Made by a program: the position numbers and the translations under genes. Below, piece by piece: positions 27,401 through 39,400 of a DNA stretch of 64,000 nt (the first letter of the stretch is position 1; each line of letters opens with the position of its first letter). The notes below the pieces were generated by a model, which had not been told where the DNA came from, made no database searches, and saw only the letters and a list, made by a program, of their open reading frames with translations. Origin of the DNA: Porites lobata (lineage: Eukaryota > Cnidaria > Anthozoa > Scleractinia > Poritidae). The stretch lies in assembly GCA_942486035.1 (NCBI GenBank), contig CALNXK010000170.1, positions 778,501-842,500 on the forward strand. The letters run 5' to 3'.

Positions 27401-30400
27401 TTGTGTTAAAGGATGGTATGTTTATGCCGAGGTCACCGGCTTTTTCCCTGGTCACTTTGGAGAACTCCTGGGACCCAACATGATGCCTTCGCTGACCTGT
27501 CAGATTTATTTCTGCTACTCCATGAACGGCAGAAGCATGGGCAAGTTAACTCTATACCAACGTTTCACCAGCGACCCTAAACCTGATCAGACGCAGAAGA
27601 CTGTCTGGACAAAGAGTGGTAACCAAGGAAGCAAGTGGCGCTGCACCTATGCTAACATCCCAAGTACCCGACCGTTCTCCATTGTATTTGAAGCTGTTCG
27701 CGGCAAAGGATATCAATCAGACATAGCGCTGGATGATATCAGGTTCGTTAAGTGTGGGTCATTAGGGCCCACCGCTGCGCCAACACCTACACCCAAACCA
27801 TCTCTGATGGACGAGAACTTTGAAGACTGCATAAGCTGTTGGAAAAATAATCAGGATGGTCATGATCAGATGGATTGGATCATTGGGCGCGGAGAAACAG
27901 CAAGCCTCAACACTGGTCCATCGTATGACCATACCCTCAAGAACGTATATGGTCGTTACCTTTACCTGGATGCCTCCAGTGTAAGTCATATTAAAGGCTG
28001 GGCTCACGCTGATCTGGAGAGTAGGCTGCTTGTAATACAGAGGCGATGTTATATGTCCTTCTGGTACCACATGTATGGCTCTGGTGTTGGCTGGCTTGCA
28101 GTTGTGGCGTATGTTTATAACGACCCAAATAATTTGAAAGGTGAGTAGGGGGCTTTCTATTCTGTAATATAACTTGTGATCTTATTTTTCTTTTCCCCAC
28201 AGCTCCATGTGCAGGCATTTCTCTCCGTACCCTAAATACAATTCAAAAGTATTGTTGACAAATACATATAACCTTGCCCCGCGTTTTTGTTTAGATAAAT
28301 GCTGTTCTGCCTCCGTCCGTATTGCTGACTCTCTCAAAACCTAGATTTTGCGTGTTTGTGGATAAAAATGACGCATTATCTAGAGGCGCTTGTCAGAAAT
28401 AACTATCTTGTTTTTGATTGTCGGCTGCATGACCTCCAACTTCTTGTAATTGAGCTTTTTCCACTTTGTATTATAGTTCTTTATGGAGAGCTGATACCAT
28501 CATCTTTGCTAAATTAAATAAGCCCCCTCTCTTTATTAACCCCCCTCCCTCCCCCCGCCCCTCAAATTTATTTGACCCGGGGAGCTTAATAAGCTGGGAG
28601 GTGCTATTAAAGATGATCACTCGAAGTTGGCTTATGTTTACTAAATTATGTATTATATGGTCGGCTCCAGTGGTGAGCAGGATGGGCGATGACTCCTGTC
28701 TTCTGATTGGCTACCTAAACGGTCAACTCGACTTCGCCTCTATCCAAAAAACGCAAAAAGAAAAAAAGGAAAATAGCTTGGCAGATATCAAGACATCTTG
28801 ACTTCGAGCTGGTTAAATAACGCATTCACTTGACTCAGCTGTCAGCTACAGGTGTAGTCTATGTAATCATGATGTGAAAAATTGTGCGGATCTAACGAGA
28901 GTTAAGGGTTACAACATTTTGCTTTCTAAAAAATCATTTTTCAGTCTGGAAACAAGCGGACCTTTGGTGGCTATGGGGTAACCGTGGAAACAAGTGGCAG
29001 AATGCAATGGTTAGTTTGTATGGTCCCGATACAGCCGGCAAAACATCAAGAATCGCGATAAGTGCAATCCGTGGATGGGATTATTCAGGCGACATTGCAA
29101 TTGATGACATTCAATTCCACAATTGCGACTTTAAAGACGTCATTACACCGTGCCAAGAAACGTTTCCCAAGTGCAATGACCAACCAATCACAAGACCAAC
29201 TCTAGGTGCGTAAGATGTGTTTTTTGAACTACGGACGTAACTTTATCCTTGTTGTAGGCACGTTGTTATGTTGTTCACCAACGGTCTTCTAAAACATGCG
29301 TTGTGTATACTAAGAGCATCGTGTTAAAAACAATTGTTAAGGGTATGTATCTCTATAAAACTATATATTTCACTCTATCCAGTGTTGCAAAAACATCGTT
29401 GTTGTTGTTGTTGTTGTTTTAATTTATTATGTCAGACTTCCTTGGTTCTGTTTAATTTTATTTCGCTTTTGGGCATGTTAATGCATGGAGATGTCTTTAA
29501 TACAAAGTCAAATGAAATTTAAACCAACGATAAGATGAAAATAAAGGAAACCAAACTCTTCATTCCCACCTGTATTTTTATTCCTATTAAAGTTTCATTT
29601 CATGAAGACCTTGTTATCGGAAAATAAATTAAATCTTTGTACGCAGGGCCAAAGAACGGTGCCTGTGACTTTGAGCATGGTACTTGTCACTGGAACAACT
29701 CTGCCGTTAGTGACATGCCGTGGTACCTTAGAGAGGGAAGGACACACTCTCAACACACTGGTCCCGCTGTTGATCACACCAAAGGAACTTCAGAAGGTAA
29801 TTATCTTGTTACAGGAAGAAGGCTGCATTCACTCAAATTCTGACCTAATATTACAGTAACGTGTATAATACTTTTGTAGCAGTTCGTTTTGTCGTACAGT
29901 GGAAGCCCTTCTAACGGTCATTCTCGTAAGCGGCCAGCTCCAGTTACGGACACCTTTTTCGCGTCCCGAGGGTTTCCGCTTACAAGAGCGTCCACTGTAT
30001 GTATTTTTACATCCCCGTAAGCGGCCAGCTCCAGTTACGGACACCTTTTTGCGCTTTCCGAGGGTGTCCGCTTACAAGAGCTTTCTCCGGATGTATTTTT
30101 ACATCCCCGTAAGCGGCCAGCTCCAGTTACGGACACCTTTTTCGCGTCCCGAGGGTGTCCGCTTACAAGAGCGTCCACTGTATGTATTTTTACATCCCCG
30201 TAAGCGGCCAGCTCTAGTTACGGACACCTTTTTGCGCTTTCCGAGGGTGTCCGCTTACAAGAGCTTTCACCGGATGTATTTTTACATCCCCGTAAGCGGC
30301 CAGCTCCAGTTACGGACACCTTTTTGCGCTTCCAGAGGGTGACCGCTTACGAGAGCTTCCACTGTATGTATTTTTACATTCCCGTAAGCGGCCAGCTCCA

Positions 30401-33400
30401 GTTACGGACACCTTTTTTGCGTGCGAACTCCCGAGGGTGTTCGCTTACGAGAGCTTCCATTGTACCAACAAATGTCACGCTTATTTTTGACGCTTGTTTT
30501 TTGCTTAACGGCGTTAGTAACATTACCAACGTTTGATGATGGGACAATTACAAAACATTTTGTCTGAAAACCATTAAAAAAAAATGCCATGGGAATGTTT
30601 AACTGTGTCCTTGGTTCAAATTTTGATTTCATTTTTTGGGATTATTATCTTGAAACCAATGAAATGGATTTGCAAGCGGGAATATAATAGGCCAATTCCG
30701 AGTTGAAAAATATCTTGCTTTCATAACGAGGCTAAGTGCAAAATCTTTCTTGTGAAAATAATCATCATTTGCATGGGAGTAGAATATCGTTTCAATGTCA
30801 ATGATTTCGCAGTTTGCCTCACTTTGAAACAGAGGCTTGGGCGACTCAGAAATGGCACATTGAACCACGATAATTATTAAGACGGAATCCATCAGGAAAT
30901 TTAACTTTTTAGTGGACAGAAACCTTGTACCAGAATAATTTAAACAATATTGCATTTTTTTTTTTTTTACATTTTTCAAGGGCTATAGACGTAATTAGTT
31001 ATCTGTAATAACACCAAAGAAAATTTCTTATGGAAGGTCGACAAAATAAATGTCAAACTTCACAAAATGGTATCTTGCACATGAAATTTTCAAAATTTTA
31101 CATGTGTTTTCACAATTCTTGTGAAATTTGACATTCGTTTTTTCGGGCTCCCATAAGAAATGTTTTGTTGTTATTACAGATAGCTAATTACGTCTAAAGC
31201 CCTTGAAAAGCAATATTCCACTGAAAATTGAAATTACTCAATTTCCTGGTGGATTCCAAATTGTTTTTCCATGGAGGACTTACTATGTATTCTTTTGTCC
31301 AGGCTACTACATGCACATCGAAGCTAGCTGGTACGACAAGGGATCTGTTGCCATCTTAGAAAGTCCTTACATGCTTCCGACTTCCAGCTGCCAGATGACG
31401 TTGTACTACCATATGAAAGGAGAACATTGTGGTTCATTGCTGGTTTACATCAATAGTGGCGATAGCGTTCAGTTGGTGTTTAATCGAACAGGACCACAAG
31501 GGGATAATTGGATTCGAGGGATCATACGGTTGAAGAGTGATTATGGCTTCCGCGTTCACATCACCGCCTTGAGAGGAACTAGTTATAAGGGCGATATCGC
31601 CATTGATGATATCTCATTCCAGGTAAAGCAGAGTCGACTCTCGTCCCATGACGTTCATTGAGTGAAAACACTGGCGCACTGAATAGGCAATGCAGATGAT
31701 CATCATTGTCTTGATCCAGGCTTATTATCATGAATATCGTAACATCAAGCATGTAAAAGGTTGTTTGAATCAGATGTTTAAGTCCATTCACAAGCACGTG
31801 CACTATGCAAAGTGTCTCTGTTCGCGAAAATTCAAGGGAAACGTTTCCTCCTTATATTGATATACTTTTTCCCCAGGTTTATGAATAACGTGTACAAGGA
31901 AAGATTCACCCTATACTATTAACGATTGTTGTTTTGTGCCACTTATCCATCACGTGTCATGTTTGCAATGTAACAATTTGGACAATGTCTCAATGAAGTT
32001 TAATCTTATTTTCCTTTTTATTTCGGGGAATTCAGGGTCAATGCACATTTACAGACGACACTGCCTTGAAATATGGAGACAAAGCTCTAACAAGTGGCTG
32101 TTCTGATGGCGGAAGGGAAGGCTTCTTCACCCATCCAAGTGTGGCAGGCTGCAAGGGATGGTGGTTTGGACAAAAGAACCTTCGAGCCAGACGCACACCA
32201 GGAGCCAAGTGCGGAGACGATATTGGCACCTGGGGCAGATTCTGTAATCAACCAGCCGATCTCTGTCAAGCTGGGTGGCACGTCTGTGGAACCTATGGAG
32301 ACGTCTTTGAGATCCAAAACCGGGTGAGTCTGTAGGGGTCATGGGGATACCTCGGTAAGGAATTTGCATCTGTAGGACGATACAAAAACAAACCGTAACT
32401 CCTGATTTTGGCCCCGCCAATCCTAAAACAGTATCAGGATTCGTGTGGACCGGGCCTTAGTTGTAGTCAGAAACTAGTTTTAAGCCATGGCCACACGAAT
32501 TCGGGCCTTTTTCTTTCTTCTTTCTTCTTTGTTCTTTTTTTTTTTTTTTTTTTTCCACCTTTTTTTACTCGTATTCGTGTGGACGGGTCCTTAAACTACT
32601 CAAGAGAGCTGTTTCAATAAAATACCGTTTCGGTCTCTGGATTCACTGGTTTCGTGTGGACAGAATCCCGATTCGTGTAAAAAATATGCGGTTTCAAAAA
32701 TCTTTGGATTCGTGTGGACTTGGCCCTTCAGCTTATTCTGAGATGGTGGCAAGGTTTCTTTTCTCAGTTTATATATCTGGCCCGTTTCCATCCTCGGAGA
32801 CCCAGGGGCAGATAGTGGGGGCGAGGGAAAGTCTAAACGGGCGGGAAAATATGGCACGAAGAAAAAAAAAAGAACGGCGAGAAGAGTCCCTGGGGACAAT
32901 GACTTACCAGACCAGTTCCAAACGGTCGCCGCCGTTCTGCCTTCTAATTGGGCAGAAAAACACAAAAGTTTTCTGGCACCAATCAGAAGCCAGAACGACC
33001 GCGACAGTTTGGAACTGGTCTGGTAAGACATTGTCCCCAGGGGCTCTTCTCGCCGTTCTTTTTTTTCTTCGTGCCATATTTTCTCGCCCGTTTAGACTTT
33101 CCCTCGTCCCCACTATCTGCCCCTAGGTCTCCGAGGATGCAGTTTTTCAAAAGGGTGATAACACTATCCATCGGATAAATCTCTATCCACCGGAGAGCGC
33201 AATTGGTTTTCCTAATACTTATCAACAGGATACAGTAAAATCCCGTGACTAAGACTCTGGATTTTTCCAAGTTAGCCTTAACAGGTTCTTATATAAATGG
33301 TAGTTAGCACACGTTTAGGCTATGTAGCTTCTTAAATCGGTTCTTAGTTTCCGAAGAAAAAAAATACAATATAGCTAAGAGTATTTGGTAGTTCAGTTGA

Positions 33401-36400
33401 CATATCTTATATTTATCTAAGTGTGCAGTTTTTCGTAGATTTTAGAAAATAAGAACCTGTTTCAAATTTTAGCCAAACAGGTTCTTAGTCGCGGGGTTTT
33501 TCTGTAGTGATTTATCCATTGGATAGCGCTATCCATCTTTTGAACATCCGGGACCTGGTAATTAGGCCTCTTTGTCTCGATTGCATGATCTGCAGAATTC
33601 AAAAGAACTTTTACATTTAAACGAGACATTTACGACGATTTTCTTGAAAACAAAGGAATAACAGATTCATGTAGTTTTGCGTGGCTAAATTTTGTTTATT
33701 CACTCCTGCTGTAGACAAATGGTGTGGATTGCCAGAAGGCTGGTTATGGTCGCTTTAGTGGCGCAATAAATCACTGCATGCAGAACAATATAGGTGGCGA
33801 TGGATGCAAGCGAGTAAAGACTGGCACAGATTATGGCTGTGGTCAATATCATGAACCTTGTTCAGAGCCTGTTTGCTGCGGTTTGGCTTGTCAAGGCCCA
33901 GATTCCTGTGACTCAGGTGAGGATCCACCCTTCTAATATTAGATACCGGGTAGGGCTTTTATTCATGCATAAGAACAGTGATTTCGGCGCAATATGGATT
34001 TTTTTTTTAGCAAAGGCGTTTCTGAGCGAGGTACGTCAACCTGAAGTTAGGTCCTTTCCTTTTAAAGCACCTTGAAGTTACCAAATAGAAAGTATCTTTA
34101 CTATTATACAGACGATTTGTCAAAAAATTTGGGCAAAAACACTGTCCACAAATGAAAAAAGACCACTTCCGGTTGACGTGTATCGCTCAAAAACGTTGCT
34201 GCTTAAGCTCACTAATTTCTTTAAGGGAGCGAAGTCACATATCGGATAGGTGTTCATACTATACCGGACAACTTTTAGTGTCGGAACGAAAATCGGTTCA
34301 AGTGTGAGCATAGCCTTTGGTTCTAAGACGAGGACGATTACGAGGCGAGTGATGTGCGCGCATGAACCAGTGTCGTTTTGGCGGGAAAACCTGATAGCCG
34401 TCGTCATTCTACTACGGGTTGTAGTTAAAATGTCGTGGTGGCGGAAACATGTTAGACGTTTTATCATTTTACTATCCGAAGAGGGCTTAACCTCCTTTTT
34501 GTCAGCTGTTTTCTTTTTTAGCTTTTTCAAATTGTGTGGTTGCAATATTGTAAAACCTGTATTTGTGACTCTATTTTTCCTCTATTCTAAACTCAATATC
34601 ATAAGGAAAAAACAAAAGATAATAAAAATTATACCAGGGATAATATTGAACCACAGCATCTACTCCATTTTCTTAGGCGTGTTCAAGGGAAAGACATTAT
34701 ACTCCGCTGCTGCTGGTAGCCTTCAAGGCTGTAGCTATATCTCAGTTGGTAACGCTGGTGGCATCATGTGCTGCAAAGATGACAGTACTACCCCCACCCT
34801 CGCCCCAACAAGTGCTCCTACTCCAGGATCGTGTAATTTTGAAACAGGCCTGTGTGGTTGGACGGTGGATTCGACAGCACCGGCAACGTTTCGACGAGGG
34901 CAAGGAGAAACACCAAGCCGAAACACTGGTCCTCGTTATGACCACACTAAGGAGGATTCAACTGGTATTAATTAACTCTTTGAGCCCTAAGAGTGATCAG
35001 CATCAATTTTCTCCTTGTAATATCTTTGCCCCGTAAAACATTATGGTCACAAGAATTAAGGGATTGATCAAACAAGATGAATTTAATTTAGACTCTAACA
35101 AAAACTTCTCCCCACTACTTCTATAGAAAATGCATACAGACAACAAACTTAATGAGAATTTATGTTTTGATATCAGAGTTTAAAGGTTTAAAAATGGACT
35201 GCTTTTGTGTTTAGACGTAGGCAGGTAAAATAGCCCGCGAACAGGCTTTAATGGACGACATAAGTTTTAAGGGTTACTCGCGATTTGCGAGAGGTCGAAG
35301 TATCCACGGAAACTTCGCTCACCTCTCGAGCTATCGCGGTGTATTCGCAGATTGCCATTTCCTTATATGGTCACCTTACCCGCAAAGTAGAGCTTGAAAT
35401 TTTATTTGACATAAAGGAAGTACATGTGTGCGCAAAGACAAACTTAAAACAAGGGGCACACATACATCAACCCACGGCCTTGCCAGTCCCTCACACAAGC
35501 GCACAACCATATCACTCAGGCAGTGGCAGCCATGGACAGCTGTTTCGCTCTTATTGGGTTCATCAAGGTTGTTTTTGTAGTTTCTAATTATTTTGTAGTC
35601 TGCCTTTTTCACACTGAAGCTCTTATTGTCCTACTCTCCCTTCCAATTTTGTTGCAATTGTAAGCAAGCGGCAGTTGACCACTCCAGGAAATACCATAAT
35701 GCTCTTTGTTTGTCACCTCAAAATTTTGAATAAGCATTGTCTTCATTTTCTCTTGGAAGTTAAATGGCCCCGAGAGAATTGAATTTCCGCTCTATTAATT
35801 AACGCTTTTTGACTCCTGATATCTCTAGGATATTACCTTTTCATGAATGCTGCAAGTTTCAAGCCTAAAGACATTGCAAGAGTGTCTCATTACTTTTCGA
35901 ACATCACACAAAAATACTGCAAAATTGACTTCTTCTATTATATGTATGGTTCTGGATTGGGTATCCTGCGCATGTTGGTGGAGCCCGATAACGAGCAAAG
36001 GAAAGAGGTACTGTGGTATCGTGTAAAATATCGTAAAAATAACTCTTATTCTGAAAGGAGTTACTGCTAGGGTCTCTTAGTAGAGATGAACTAGACAGGG
36101 TAAACCTCTTCATTTCCTTTTCCCTTGTGAATAAACAGTTTTTATTTTTTCCTCATGTATTAACTCAAAGGCAGAAACTCCGCAGCGGATGAATCCAACT
36201 CCTTTGTATGAGGTTTCTGGTAGGAAGTGACTGTAAACACCACTTTTGAGTCTATGGGTAAATCCATGTTGTGGCCGTTGAAATAAAACCTCTCTTGAAG
36301 CACTTGTACCTTTCGGCAAATGGAAATTTAGAATCCTCTGGAATTTGTTTGTACGGGAGCGGGACAGGCTTCAGTTTTCACTGAACTCCCGTTATTGGGG

Positions 36401-39400
36401 ACACCCTCGAGACTGCGGTTTAGTGTCCGTAATAACGAGAGAGCGTAATAACGGGGTGTCCCTAATAGCGAGGTGCCCGTAATAGCGGCGTGTCCGCAAG
36501 GCGAGAGTTGACGTAACTGTGACTGTATCTTTTATTCTCTTAAACGACGAAACTTTAATCTCTATCAGGTATGGAAGGTTGCCGGAAATCAGGGCGATGG
36601 ATGGTACCGAGGATCTCACAACTTCAGTGATTTAGTCAAGAACAAGACAGCATTTACTGTCATCTTTGAGGCAGAGCGAGGCCCAACTGCGGCTAGTGAC
36701 ATAGCAATTGATGATATAACGTTTACATCATGTTCGCATAGTAAGTGACATGAGTTTTTTCAGTAAACCCTCTCAGAATTTTCTGTTACTTGAAGACGGC
36801 TAAAAATTTCTAGATGACCGTTCCATTCATGTACATTCATGTTGAAGCTTATCTTATAAATTCCCCACGATTTTCTAAGTTTAATTTTCACATTTTACTT
36901 CCCAAGTTAGGCTATTTTTCGTAGAAAAAGGGAACCTAAAATTGTCGGATTCAAAAGTGTGATGGCGGGAGGAATTGGAAAATGTCTCACCGGCTTTACA
37001 TTCCTAAAGATCTAAAAGTACTCTGGATAAACTAAAAAGGGTTTTGGTGCCCTGGGGAATATGAAATGAAAGATAAACAGCTTGAAGTGGCAAGAATGTC
37101 ATAATTTTTTGCTGTCATACCGGTAGTCCGTTGAAAGTATTACGGAACGAAGGGACCGGCCGGAATAACTACCACCCGTAGTTTTTCCAAAAATATATAT
37201 AAGCAGCGTTACTATCTTAAAAAAGAGTAAAGTTTGTGTTTAGCGCATACATAGACGTTTAAAATAAACTAGCACACACGCCCCAGTTGTTAAAATTTGA
37301 AGTCAATTACAACAATAGGTAATCTATGACCATGGCATTAAGTCAAACCTGAGCGTTACCCTCTTCACATTGAAAAAACTAATTCATGCCATGTCATATT
37401 CTATTTCCCCTTTTTACACTCACCGCATAACCACATAGCTCTAACCTTTGAATATGTTGACGAAAACGTGAGACTGCTATTCAATTCTATTTATCGGTTC
37501 TCTCGGTGAGGCATTAAGGAAATAGCAGACTAGAACAATTGATTGGCTTAATGGTCGTTTCGATACAAAGTCGTTACGATAAAAATCAGTTCAGTAGAGG
37601 TATGAAAAGTTTCGTGTAATTGTCTTATGGAACCAGCTGGGAATATTCACGCCATATGTTTTACTTGTACATGTCCATGCGCAAACTGTACATTTAGTTT
37701 TTGAAGTTGTTCGGTTTTATTGCTTGAGTTTGTCTCGAAACTACTTGTATCGAAACGATGTTTTCCATCGACTGCTGGTTTGCAGCTGACGTTCACGGTG
37801 GCCATGGTGGTTGACAAAAACAAAAGCATTTCAGCCCGCTAGGAACTTGGTTCTTTTTTGTGCAATTTCCGCGGAAATAAAATGTTTTGTGAACCAGTAT
37901 GGCCGCCTAGTCACGTACAGTAGATGCAAACAAAGAATATTGAAAATTATAACGTTTACCCTGCCTGCAGTGAAAATCTGAGAAAGTAAAGTTAAGTTCT
38001 CCACGTCCTCTTAATTCTTTAATTTCATTTCATTTCATCACAGCCATACCAGGCCAGTGCAAGCGCGACCAGTTTAGATGTAAAAATGGCGAGTGCATAG
38101 GTTCCAACTTTGTATGTGATCGTGTAGCGGATTGTCAAGATCATTCGGACGAAGGCTCTCTTGCTAACTGTCGTAAGTAACTAAAAACTATAATTGAGTT
38201 GCTCCCAATGGACTCCTATGAGGCAGACGCTTTCTTACTGGGGTGGCACTTAGTGCTTGTTTCAAAGATGTCACTGTTTGAGAGAGTAGACTCTCGTAGA
38301 TTGGCGTATCTATTTAATAATATTCCATTCAATTGTTGTCATGAAACCTTCTTCTGAAATACTTGTGGACAGCAGAATTTTTGTGTTGGCAGTGCGTTGG
38401 TTAATATGTCGGTCTGAGTCAACCCACTTGACAGACTTATTGCTGACTGCACAGGAATTCGGCTACAAATCGCCATTGTTAAGCTTTCACACCACATATC
38501 ACAGCTCTACATCAATTCCCTCGTCCTAGCATTTAAACGACATATAAAGTACATTTTATATTACAACAATCTCTCTTGACATGACGTGACATGACGTGAC
38601 ATGACATGACATGACATGACATCATGACATGACATTACAAATTGTTAATACAAATAGTAGAGATAACTTGTGCTTTATGGGAATCATAAAATTGTCTTTG
38701 TGAACCTCCACTACTTCCTTTGTTTTATATAGATATATATATTTTTTTCTATTATTTATTCACTTAAACTTAAAGGTCAAATGCTTAGCGGTGGTTGGTC
38801 ATCACTCACGCTATTATTAATTTGCTGACGTTTGCAGCTAACAGTAATTGTGACTACACCCAAGTATACTGTCGATCAACTGGAAAATGTCTGGACAAAT
38901 CAGTACAGTGCGACGGAAAACCTGATTGTGACGACTGGAGTGATGAGGCACACTGTAGTAAGTATCCTGTTCCTTGCTGCTGACGCACTTCAGATGAACT
39001 TAGTTGCATCTTTATGGGGTATTCACGGTGTACGATGCGCTAAATAAACACGGTCGGGAAAGGAATCCCTTCCGTTATGAGCCAGAACTTGCCAAGGGAC
39101 GTTCGTCACTCACATCACGTAACTTTAGCCTTCTGCTAGCGTTGAAAACCTGTGGGAAAAGCAATGCTCCAGTTGCACCCATCCACATACTCCACCCCCC
39201 CCCCCACCCCCACCCCTCAACCCCTTCCGTCAGTTGTGACCGTCACACATCTGTAGTTGAGCCCGGTCCTGCGTAGCAGGCGCTTGGAAGTAGTGGGCGA
39301 AAGAAAGAACGGGCGCGCGCGAGGGAGACACGCGTGTCTTCTTCTCGCGCGCCCGTTTTTTCGTGTGCCCTCTACTTCCAAGCGCCTGCTACTCAGGCTA

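Noticed and set aside
29899..30342. 147-codon open frame on the + strand
   Set aside because: It is produced by the 183-bp dimer of a tandem non-coding repeat, whose length is a multiple of three. The peptide is simply repetitive and has no gene-like ends.
29926..30463. Regularly spaced repeats resembling a CRISPR array
   Set aside because: The units are 91-92 bp with no unique spacers, lie in a eukaryotic intron and are bounded by transposon ends.
32600..33126. Overlapping ORFs of 140-156 codons on both strands
   Set aside because: They lie within a long palindrome, so the two strands mirror each other. There is no domain.
34250..34975. Single 241-codon + strand ORF including exon 35
   Set aside because: Only the part after the acceptor at 34676 matches the protein. 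The upstream part is intron with unrelated composition.
36001..36070. Extension of exon 36 through 'VLWYRVKYRKNN'
   Set aside because: Splicing at GAG|GTACTG restores the conserved 'EVWKVAGNQGDGW' with exon 37. The extension breaks the MAM pattern.
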